DNA of 64,000 nt from Leucosporidium creatinivorum. Taxonomy: Eukaryota; Basidiomycota; Microbotryomycetes; Leucosporidiales; Leucosporidiaceae. The stretch spans positions 1,192,443 through 1,256,442 of the forward strand of contig BCKL01000005.1 of assembly GCA_001600635.1 (NCBI GenBank), given 5' to 3'. Shown here piece by piece: positions 10,901 to 21,832 of the stretch; the first letter of the stretch is position 1; each line of letters starts with the position of its first letter. The position numbers and the translations under genes were made by a program. Under the pieces are notes generated by a model that did not search any database, was not told the origin of the DNA, and saw nothing but the letters and a program-made list of their open reading frames with translations.

Positions 10901-13900
10901 GTGACTGCTGAGGCGGGCGTCTGCGGCATCGCCGAGTTGTCGTGCATGAGAGGCGTAGGACGCGAGTAGTTGGGCGAAGGAGGAGCATGCTGGGTTCCCG
11001 TCGAGGTGTTGATGGGGTTGAGAACGGGAGGAGTAGCGGTGTTGCGGTTGGCGCCAACGGGAGGAGGAGTCGGCTCGCGCGAGAGGTCTGACGAGAGGAA
11101 AGCGCTGTAGGTGTCGAGGTGCTCGCCGGTGCTGCTGAGCCTCCGCTCACCACGAGTCTGAGCTGGGTCGAGCCTTGACGATGTGCCCGAGGCTCCCCCG
11201 AGGTAGTCGGGCGTTCCTCCGTTCGAGCGAGCGAAATCCTGCGCCGGCTGAGTCTGGGGGTTGCGCTGATCCCAAGGGCGGCTCTGCTGCTCTTGCTGCT
11301 GCTGCCTCTGCTCCTCCTCGCGTTGTTGAAGCTCGTGCTGCTGTTGCTGTTCCCACTGCTCGCGTCCGAGGTCCCTCGGCGCGGCGACGGGAGGCTGCTC
11401 GGCGGCGTCCGAGACGACCGAGCCTTCTCCGATGGGCGGCAGGCTGAGCTTTGGGCTCTCGTTCCGCTGCTGGAAGCGGCGAGGGGGCTCCTGCTCCTCC
11501 GAGTCGTAGTCGCCGTTCTGCACCTTGAGAGGACCGGCCGACTCGACGGGGGCGAGTTGAGGCGCCGGGGCGGACGAGGCGGGGCGCTGAGCGGGAGAGT
11601 TGGAGCGAGAGTTGCCTGGGGGGCCGAGAGCGGCGGGGCGAACGCCTCGCATGCGATCAAAGAGGATGTCTGCGAGGGTGGAAAGGATCAGCTTTGGTAA
11701 GGTGTGCTTCGGCGAGCTGAACTGACTGTGGAAGACAGCGCGGATCGCCCGAGGGCGGGACTCGTTGATGTCGAGGTTGTCGACCACTGTGAGGAGGGAG
11801 CTAGTCAGCGAGACGAAGACGGGCAAGAGACCTGAGATACTCACGCTCGCGGTCCAGGAACTGGCGGTCGCGATGAGGACCGACGGGGAGGGCGAAGTAC
11901 ATCGAAGAAGGATCCCTGGGGTCGTAAGAGAAGGCGCGAGGGCGACCGTAGAGCTGTGAGACTCCAAAGGGTTAGCCGCGCTCTTCTTCGCTTCGATGTG
12001 CCCAGAAACTCACCTTGAAGGCGTCTGAGAGGCCAACGATCCACTCGAGCATGCCTTGGTGATCTCCATCCTCGAGCATCATGAGCGCGTAGCCCTGCTT
12101 CTCAGCGCGACCGCCAACGCCCCATCCCATGCGGTAGCCGTCGTTGGGGTTGAGGAAGGTACCCTCGACCTTGAAGAGGGAAGCCTTGTTGATGAGCTTC
12201 TCGGCTTCGGGGTAGATGGCGGCGGCGTAGAAGACTACCGGAGGAGGGTTCGTCAGCGCCGCGCGAGAGGAGCCGAGAGGACGTGAGAACTCACTGTGCT
12301 GAGCAATGCAGAGCGGCAGCTCCTTCTTCGTAGGCTTCTCGCCGTAGAAAGCGATGGTCGAGTGCACTCCATCGCCCGGCAATCCCTCGACCGCCACCGC
12401 CGTGGGCTCCTTCTTGCCGAAGCTCAGCAAGCTGGTCCGCTTAGCCTTCTTCGACTGGTCGGGCTTCGTTCCCGCCGCCTGCGCCGCCGTCGTTCCCCTC
12501 AGCACGACCGTCCAGATCCTCCTCCACTCGGTATCGCCAGGCAGGCGGACCTTCAACCAGCCTTCGAACTTGCCCTTCGAGGCGCCGCCGCTGGCAGTCG
12601 AGAGTCCAGCGTCGTAGCCGCCCCAGCCATTAGGCTTGGGCTCGCGAAGACCGAGAAGCGATCCCGTGTAGATCTCATTGCAGCGGGAGCGCTCCCAGCC
12701 GGCGAGGCGGATGGCGTTGATCCACATCTGCGGCGGGAGTAAGAGGTCAGCGAGATGCGAGTGAGAGCTAGGCGTACGAGATACTCACGGTGAGAGATTG
12801 AAGGGAAGGGGCGCAGAAAACGAGACGGTTGAGGCCGGCCGAGTTGAGAGCGAACTGGAAGCTGGTGGGAGCGTTGCCATCGGGAGGAGGAGGGTAGGGG
12901 TGCAAGAAGGCGTCCGAGAGGTTGAGGTATTGAGGTGGGACCTGTGAGGTGACCACAAGTCAGTTCGAGGCAATTGAGACCCAAGAACCAAGCGAAGGAG
13001 CCCACAGTTCGGTTGTTGCGAGCAGCCTCGTCCATCTCGGCGGCGTTCCAGGTCGACATAATGGTGCCGCTGAGCTGAACGAACCACTTTGCCCATTCGT
13101 ACTCGGGGTTGCCGTTGTGCTGTGGAGTAGAGCAAGTTAGCTCGCCGTCTCGTTGACTAGCGCCGAAGCTCACCGTCTTGCCGTCCGAGCCGACCTCAAT
13201 CTTCTTCATGAGGAAGCCTGCAGGGTAAGGAACGTCAGCTCTGTATTCCGCTGTATCGAAGAACAGTCGACTAACCCTCAGCGTAGAACTTGCTGCTCTT
13301 GAGCAGGCCGACGGCCCTTCCGAGATCATGCAGCGGCTCTCCAGCGATGGTACTGGGCGCCCTCGGCAACGGAGGCTGCTGCTGCTGACCTCCCAGACCA
13401 GCGGACGAAGTCGATCCGCGCCTGGTGGGAGGAGCGACGCCGCCGGAAGCTCGAGACTGCGAGTCATTGAGGTTGCTGGGGACCGAGGAAGGTTGAGTCG
13501 TCGCGGTGGGGGAGCGGTATGAGGAGGATTGCTGGGAAGGTGCAGGAGAGTGGTTGGACTCGGAGCGAGAGATGGAGGTGGGTCCGGAAGAGTAGTGCTG
13601 CTGAGAGGAGGGTGCGTGCTGAGGCTGTCCGCCGCCGCCTTGGCCGCTCAGCTGCTGCTGGTGTCCACCTTGGTAGGATCCGGGTCCTCCTCCCATGTAG
13701 CTCATCGGTCTTCCTCCTGCCGGACTAGCCCTGTTGCCCATCGACTGGGATTCGGGGCGCTGCTGGAACTGGTCGCGAGGAGGGGCAGCGCCTTGGTAGC
13801 GTTGCTGCTGCTCTTGAGGACGCTGCTGGTGCTCCTGACCGTACTGAGGCGATTGGGAGTGAGGTGGAGGCGAGTCGCGGTAGCCTCCTACACCGCCAGT

Positions 13901-14245
13901 CGCGCCAGCCAGCGGAGGCGAGACAGGATACGACGACGACGAGGGCTGCTGCTGCTGTTGTCCCCCGCCGTACTGCTGCTGTTGGGGATTAGGCTGCCCT
14001 CCCCCCTGGTAGTATTGCTGCTGCTGGTTCATATCGTCCAACAGCGTCGAATCGCGGCGGTAAGCGAGTTTGCTGACGGGCGGCAGAGGCTGCGAGAAGC
14101 GACGGTCTTGAGGCGATGATGCTGCTGCTTGGGAATCGTCGAGGTAAGTCGAGGAACGACGAGACTGGGATTTGCGGCGCAGTCGTCCTGTACCAGACTG
14201 CTCCTGCTGCTCGACTTTGTCGGAGTTGGAAGAAAAGAGGCCCAT
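7984..14245 (-). CDS. Large PH-domain protein, CAF120/SKG3-like
   Basis: A roughly 1,800-residue multi-exon gene. It starts MGLFSSNSDKVEQQEQ, followed by a disordered Gln/Ser/Pro/Gly-rich stretch of about 320 residues with basic Ser motifs (RRKSQSRRSS). A PH-like region follows, with YAEGFLMKK, EWAKWFVQLSGTIMSTWNA, SFQFALNSAGLNRLVFCAPS and MWINAIRLAGWER. A second globular part has GKFEGWLKVRLPGDTEWRR, IWTVVLRG, STIAFYGEKPTKKELP, AEKLINKASLFKVEG and GMLEWIVGLSDAFK. This order matches fungal CAF120/SKG3 proteins, linked to CCR4-NOT and bud-neck localisation in yeast. The C-terminal half is disordered, with an acidic run near 9400-9440 and, after an intron at about 8825-8880, a Met/Gln/Gly-rich low-complexity tail with poly-Ala/Gln. 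The assignment rests on domain order, not on a search. Some exon borders in the middle are approximate. Confidence 0.75.
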
Positions 14246-14381
14246 GAGCGTCGAAGCGAAAGGAGAGGCCGCAGCGCCTCCCCCGCGTTTCTTGAGGACA
14301 CGAATGACGGTACAGAAAGTCGACCGCCGAACAAGGATGTAGTATGGGAAACAGCTAGTTTTGTTACATCTGTCTACGAAG

Positions 14382-16533
<2,152 letters not shown>

Positions 16534-16638
16534 GGCGAAAGTCGACTTGAGAAGTTGGCGGAGGGAGGGAGGGAGAGAGCGCTCACTTCAAGATTCAGAG
16601 GTCTCCCTTCTCCCTGTCACTGCTCGCTGTACCACATC
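16534..16638. promoter_or_regulatory. Short bidirectional promoter region RVB2/TRM6
   Basis: Only 105 bases separate the start codons of two divergent housekeeping genes, so both promoters and 5' UTRs must share or overlap this stretch. It contains a pyrimidine-rich run just before the TRM6 start. No TATA box is evident. Assignment as a promoter is by position. Confidence 0.5.
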
Positions 16639-18633
16639 ATGTCGACCGAATCAGTCGCCCCTCCTGCTCCTGCTGCCGCCGCTGCTGTAGCAGAGCCTTT
16701 CGCCTCCACTTCTACCACTCGCCCTCCCAAGACTCCTCGCCCTCCTCCCGCCAGCCGACATCTCATCCGCGAGGGAGACAACGTCCTGATCAAACTCCCC
16801 TCCGGTGTACTCAAGGCGATCAAGATTAACATCAAAGCGTGAGCTAGCTGCTCTCTGTAGCTCAGCAATGCTAGGCTGACCCTTTGCATCCTCTCGCTCT
16901 CGCACCCTCTCCGAAAACCAGCAACGTCGCGTTGGGCAAGTATGGCACCTTCAAAGCCAAGGATCTCGTAGACAAGCCTTACGGACATACGTACGAGATT
17001 GTCGACGGCGGATTGCAGGTCATGCAGGCGACTTTGAACGAGATTGGTGAGTTGAGAGCGATCTCTCGTGCCGGCTCTCCGCTGACCCTCTGTCCTATTG
17101 CAGAGGAGACCGCCGCCAACAACGAGAACATTAGCTCAACTGGCGCGCAGAAGCTCACCTTCATCGATATCGAGGCGCTGAGGAACGAGGGATTGAGCGG
17201 AAGGGTGAGCTGTTCGGGGCGAAGGCCGACATGTCGGCGAAGAGCTCCAGCTGACAAGTCGGCTCTCCAGGAAATCATCGCCAAGCAGGTGGAGGAGCAC
17301 TCGGCGTTCGAGCTCAAGACCGAGTACTCGAAGGACAAGTACATGAAGCGGAAAGAGGCCAAGTTAGCTTGCTTCGGTCGTTCCTCCTTGGTCGCTCCGA
17401 TGACTTATGACACTCTTCACGACCCTACAGATACCTTCAAGTCTTCACTCCCATCGAGCCTACCGTGCATAACATCTGCGAGTACAACTTCGAGAAGGAC
17501 TCGGACAAGATTCGCCAACTCCGACCCGACACGCTCTCCCAGATCATGACCATGGCCAACGTCCGACCAGGAGGAAAGCTGCTCGTCGTCGATGATGTGC
17601 ACGGCATGATTGTGGCTGCTGCTGTCGAGCGCATGGGAGGTGAGCTAGTCTCTTCGTCTCGCAGCTCGGCGCTCGTTCACTGACGCTCAACCTCTGCACA
17701 GGCGAAGGCCGCATCCTCGTCATCAACGGCGTCGACTCACCGCCCGACCTCCACCTCCTCGAGTCTTTCAACTTCAACCCCGCCGACCTGGAACCCATCA
17801 CCTCGATGCACTTTGCCGCGACCGAGGAGGCATGGGCGCCCCCTGCTCTGCCGCTCGATTTGTCAGAAGCGACGGCTGGCAAGACTAAGAACACGAGGGA
17901 TATCCTCAAGATCAAGAAGCGGAAGGCGGTGTATGATAAGGCCAAGGAGACGAGGGAGGAGTACTTCAACGGAGGCTTTGATGGGTGAGTCCGGCGATGG
18001 CGAGGAGGGGGAAAGAGCGAGCAGCAGAGAGCTGACCGCTGTTTTTTTCTGTCGCAGTGTGATCCTCGCGTGCGAGTACGAGCCCTACTCAATCCTTGAG
18101 CGCCTGCTACCAAGCATCGGCGGTTCGGCACCCGTCATCGTCTATTCTCCCTACCTCCCTGTTCGTCTGCATCCCTCTTCTCGCTCCCTCTTCACTCCAA
18201 CTAACCCTCCCCTACCCCCCGTCCACAGGTCCTCTACTCCCTCCAAACCTCCCTGCGCACCTCCCCCTCCTTCCTCGCCCCCTCCATCTCGGAGCCCTGG
18301 CTCCGGAAGTACCAAGTCCTCCCCGGCCGCACTCACCCCGAAATGGCCGGAATGCAGCATGGAGGCTTCATCCTGGCTGCGACGAGGGTGTTTGATGATG
18401 CTGAGGCGAGTAGCTTTGCGAGTGGGAGGAGGGCTGCAAAGAGGAGAAAGATGGAGAATAAGAAGGTTGACGGTGGAGATGATGGTGCGATGGGAGGGGA
18501 GAAGAGTGCGGAGGAGGGCGCTGTGCCGGAGGCTGCTGCAGGAGAGGCGGCGGCGGAGCCTTCGACCGAGGTGGCTTCCGAGCCGACAGGGAAGGAGGCC
18601 GAGGAGGTGACACCTGTAGCTATGGAGTCATAG
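16639..18633 (+). CDS. TRM6: tRNA m1A58 methyltransferase non-catalytic subunit Trm6
   Basis: Partner of Trm61 in the nuclear complex that methylates A58 of tRNAs, including initiator tRNA. Start is ATGTCGACC at 16639. An Ala/Pro-rich lead is followed by HLIREGDNVLIKLPSGVLKA, then NVALGKYGTFKAKDLVDKPYG, TYEIVDGG, LTFIDIEALRNEG, EIIAKQVEEHSAFELKTEYS and KDKYMKRKEAK, a hallmark of Trm6/Gcd10. The Rossmann-like C-terminal half reads IMTMANVRPGGKLLVVDD, GEGRILVINGVDSPPDLHLL and EPWLRKYQVLPGRTHPEM, followed by HGGFILAATRV. No SAM-binding GxGxG motif is seen, as expected of the non-catalytic subunit. The tail (about 18420-18630) is an acidic, Ala/Glu-rich low-complexity extension with a RRAAKRRKM basic patch that may be a nuclear localisation signal. 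About seven introns. Confidence 0.93.
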
Positions 18634-18784
18634 CACTTGCTCGACGTAATACACCATCATCAATTTGCCGAGTCTGCCTCTCCGCGTCGTCGGTTCTTGG
18701 CTCTCGCTCTCGACTGCTTCTGTCGGCTCGGTCAACGTGGTGCTGCACTGCTCATGCACTGATCCCGAGGCGCCCTCAGGGCCA
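18634..18784. other. Short spacer between TRM6 and permease fragment
   Basis: Holds the TRM6 3' end. The permease-like sequence breaks off at about 18785, where similarity to the intact permease ends abruptly after AACGCTG. Confidence 0.5.
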
Positions 18785-19417
18785 CAGCGTTATGGATGGC
18801 AATGATCCAAGGCGAGGCGGAAGCTCCAGAGTTGTGGAGGAGACCTTCGTCGTTGGGCGAGACGATGAGACCCCTGCGAGCGCCGAGAGGTCAGTTTCGT
18901 GGCATGTTGTACAACAGCAGAGCTGTGGGCGTGTCGAGATGTTACTTACATAATGAACACACCAATGACGTAGAAGAAGAGGATCTATGGGTACAAGAGA
19001 GTCAGCTTTGGTCATTCTCGGCGAACGAGCTCTCAGCCTCTTACGCGATAGAAGACACGGCGGATGGCCTTGGAGACATTGCGGCGGGGGTTCTCGGCTT
19101 CTCCAGCAGTGAGCGCGACGATCTCGGTACCGAGGTAGGAGAAGGCCGCCTGTAGAAGCGGCAGACACGAACGCCGAAGAAGAGAGAGAGAGTTGTTATA
19201 CCGACTGTCGCCTTTCCTACAGGAGTACACACAGAATGCCACTCACTTGAACGAAGACAGTGTAAAAAGCAAGGAAGCCACCCTTGGCTCCGGGGATGCC
19301 GTTCTCCTGCTGGAAGGGGCCAGGGTTCTTCCAGTAGCGGAAGCCAATAGCAGGAGACCCAGCGCCACCAGCAGTGACAATGATACCGAGTAGGATCAGA
19401 CCGAGGATGGTTATGCT
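18785..19417 (-). pseudogene. Inverted fragment of an amino acid permease gene
   Basis: Reads on the minus strand as the middle of an amino acid permease: TILGLILLGIIVTAGGAGSP, FRYWKNPGPFQQENGIPGAK, FLAFYTVFVQ, AAFSYLGTEIVALTAGEAEN and ILFFYVIGVFIM, then GLIVSPNDEGLLHNSGAS. It matches the intact gene on the plus strand at about 56709-57386 nearly base for base, including parts of introns (TGCCACGAAACTGACCTC is shared). It lacks start, N-terminal half and C-terminus and so cannot make a transporter. Its visible exons are not interrupted by stops. One intron of the intact gene (after AKG, 68 nt) is exactly absent, while the later introns remain. It is either a young duplicate fragment or a remnant of a diverged paralogue. 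Confidence 0.85.
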
Positions 19418-19629
19418 CACCGAGTCCTCCGAGCAAAGTGAGGGAGCTCGGCGATGGTTCGGCGAGAATTAGAGCGCTCGTTGACGACTTGCTCGTTGAG
19501 CTGGAGGCCTTAAATTGGTGATCAAACTTGTTGAATTAGCTGCAAGGCCGCCGCTGAGCCATCGCGAGCTCCACCCTTGACCGACTTCAAGCCCCTTCGC
19601 AGCTCTCCCTCCTCCGACAATCTCGCCTC

Positions 19630-20725
19630 ATGCTTCTCTGCCTCGGCTGCTCCACCGACCTCACCAGAGCGTTTACATCAGCTTCCAAATCGCCCAACTT
19701 CTCCGAAAAGCCCGCTCAACCGCCTGTAGTCTTTCCCTGCGAGCATGCGATCTGCGACGCGTGCGTGCGGAGGAATCGACGGCTGGCGCAGGTAAGCAGG
19801 AGCCGCTGAGCGAGCAGAGGCAGCAAGTTGACCCCCATGGACACCCGATAGAGCTGCCTAATGTGCTGCACCGTCCACGACGTGCTGGGGAAGAGCGAGG
19901 TCAAGCGAGCAGTGGCGACGAGCAGCGGGCTACCAGCGTACGGCGAGAAGGGTGCAGAGGTCGAGGAGGGTCTAGGGGACTTTGTGCTGGGAGATTTGGA
20001 CGACGAGGATGAGTCGGGGCCTGCTCCTCCGCCTGTCGATGCCGAGGAGCCCGTCGAGCTGCCACCAGCGTACGAAGCTGCGGAGGGCTCTGGTGTAGTC
20101 GGCGACGAGAAGCGAGAACAAGTTGTACTGCATTACCTCAAGCCGCACGATACGCTGGTTGGCCTCTCGATGCTGTACAAAATCGAGGTTCGTTCGGCCG
20201 TCGCTTCGCACGTCTCTCTCTCGGCTCGCTGACCTTTCTCGTCTACTATAGGGTCCAGTCCTCTGCCGCATGAACAAGCTTCCACTCTCCACCCTCTCTA
20301 CGACTCCCCACCTCCTCCACACTCTCCCCTTCCTCCTCCTACCGCCCTCGGCGACGTCCTCCTCCTCCACTCCGCTCCACCCACCTGCAGTCGAACGCCG
20401 TCGCCTCATCGTCTTCAAGTTCCAACGACAAACCCGCTGCGTCGATTGGGCGATGGCCAACACCTACGTCTCGACCGTATTCGACGCGCGGGAGAAGGAA
20501 GCCGAGTTCATTCGACTGAACCAAGCTGCGAGGGGAGATGCAAGTAGTGGTGAGGTGGAAGTCAGGGAGGGAGGCGAGTTGGAGGAAGCGGTCGAGCAGT
20601 GGGAGAGGGATGAGAGGTGGGAGAGGGAGCAGGGGAAGGGCAAGGGCCAGATGGGGAGTAGGATCAAGAGCACGGGGCAGGTCGAAGGGAAGGTGAAGGG
20701 CTGGGGTTGGCCGAGGCGGAGTTGA
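19630..20725 (+). CDS. RING-like zinc-finger and LysM-domain protein
   Basis: Three exons. Exon 1 starts MLLCLGCSTDLTRAF and carries PCEHAICDACVRRNRR; after a 61-nt intron exon 2 continues SCLMCCTVHDVLGK. Together these give CxxC, CxHxxCxxC and CxxC in RING order (C3HC4-like). An acidic linker (LGDFVLGDLDDEDESGPAPP) precedes a LysM motif, VLHYLKPHDTLVGLSMLYKI, then GPVLCRMNKLPLS. The C-terminal part has FQRQTRCVDWAMANTYVSTV and a Glu-rich basic tail ending GWGWPRRS. No signal peptide is seen, so the LysM probably works inside the cell and not on chitin outside. Ascomycetes have LysM proteins with a similar cysteine-rich start, but their function is not established as far as I know. Activity as a ubiquitin ligase is inference only. 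Confidence 0.75.
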
Positions 20726-20814
20726 ATAGGTCGAATATGTTGGTAGTTGTAGTTCTGTTCCTTGTCATCCAGTTCGCATCCCTCAGGATTCCCAGGCGAA
20801 CGCTTCGCCGGCCG

Positions 20815-21050
20815 TCACGAGCGAGTCGAACGCCGAGAGTCTGCTCTCCCTCTGCTTCTGTTCCGCATATGGTGCACTCGGTAACATTGCGTGGGTATGG
20901 TGAGAAGTGGGTATAGCGTGATGTAGACGGCTTTTGAGGTGGAGAGGATGGCGAAGGTGAAGAAGGGAAGAAGGGCGGGAGGGAGTCCTGGATCCACTTT
21001 GTAGGGAATCGAGGGGAGCTGACAGTTCCTACACGGGCGAGGGTGCTCAT
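20815..21050 (-). CDS. Uncertain small hydrophobic reading frame
   Basis: A minus-strand frame within 20815-20997 encodes about 60 residues with a likely membrane segment (PALLPFFTFAILSTSKAVYI, then TLYPLLTIPTQ) and a basic tail. An ATG at 21050 (MSTLAR) could be joined to it by a very short 38-nt GT-AG segment ending CTACAAAG, giving MSTLALDPGLPP. The intron is shorter than any other here, so the model is doubtful. The spacer between the RING-LysM stop and OST4 otherwise contains nothing recognised. I do not recognise the protein. Confidence 0.25.
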
Positions 21051-21132
21051 CTAAGTATACCGTGAAAGCGTCAGTGCTCTGACTCGTCGCAGTAGCCTTG
21101 CAGGGCGTTGACCATGCTCAGCCACGACGCAC

Positions 21133-21382
21133 CTAATCCTGGCGAGCAGCAACGGCCTCTGCCTCGCGCTTGGCGTTGACTTCGACGAACTGTGGACGTG
21201 GGCGTTAGCGATGTACCGATGCTGCTGGGTCGGCGAATGCTCACCTGGAAAGCGACGATGAGGACGACAGCGAACAGGCCCAGCATGTTGGAGAGCGAAG
21301 TGAGGAACATGTCCGAGATGGGCGACCTGTTTTCGATTGTTAGTTCAGTGCTGCTCTGCTTTAGCGCTCGAATGACCTACAT
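21133..21382 (-). CDS. OST4: Oligosaccharyltransferase subunit Ost4 (mini-membrane protein)
   Basis: A 46-residue single-span membrane protein of the ER oligosaccharyltransferase, which holds the catalytic subunit in the complex. Exons on the minus strand are 21382-21381 (the bases AT), 21326-21245 and 21189-21133, total 141 nt. The product begins MSPISDMFLTSLSNMLG, then LFAVVLIVAFQFVEVNAKRE. Yeast Ost4 also begins with an ISDxxLxSL pattern and has one TM helix followed by a short polar tail, so the alignment is direct. The reading of SPISD requires joining AT to G across a 54-nt intron with GTAGGT donor, GAACTAAC branch and AACAG acceptor. If that intron is not real, translation would start at the internal MFLTSLSNML and lose the conserved ISD. 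The gene is too small for most automatic calls. Confidence 0.85.
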
Positions 21383-21832
21383 GGTGAGGGGAAGGCTGAT
21401 TGCAGCGATGCGGAGGAGGGAGAGCAGGGGCGCAGCTCGAGACGGGCAAGGGATTGTTCAAGGGTACCAGCAGAGCAGCAGGAGCAGGCTTGCAGGGTGA
21501 TGCTCAAACTACATCTGACCCTCTGCTGGCTGCTCTTGCCTCGCCGCAGCTCGAAACGCTCGTTCCCTCAACCTCGGACCCCGTCGCCGAGCACTCGTGC
21601 TGAGCCTGCAGCGGTACAGCCTCGACAGGACTAAGCACAGCTCATAGCCGACGAGCCCATACTGCTCCTCTACATCCCACGACTGGCGAGGAGCTGCTGG
21701 CGGAGGCAGCTCTCCAACTTGCGTTTCTTCGCCGAGCGGAGGTTCGCTCCTTGCTCTCCTACATCTCACTCGTCTTCCGCATAGCAGCACCTTCAACCAC
21801 TCTAAGGGCTTCTGCAGCTCAGCAGCAGCGCC
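21383..21832. other. Divergent spacer OST4/protease
   Basis: About 450 bases between two divergent starts, expected to carry both promoters. Only short shadow frames are present. No TATA box or operator repeat was recognised. Confidence 0.5.
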
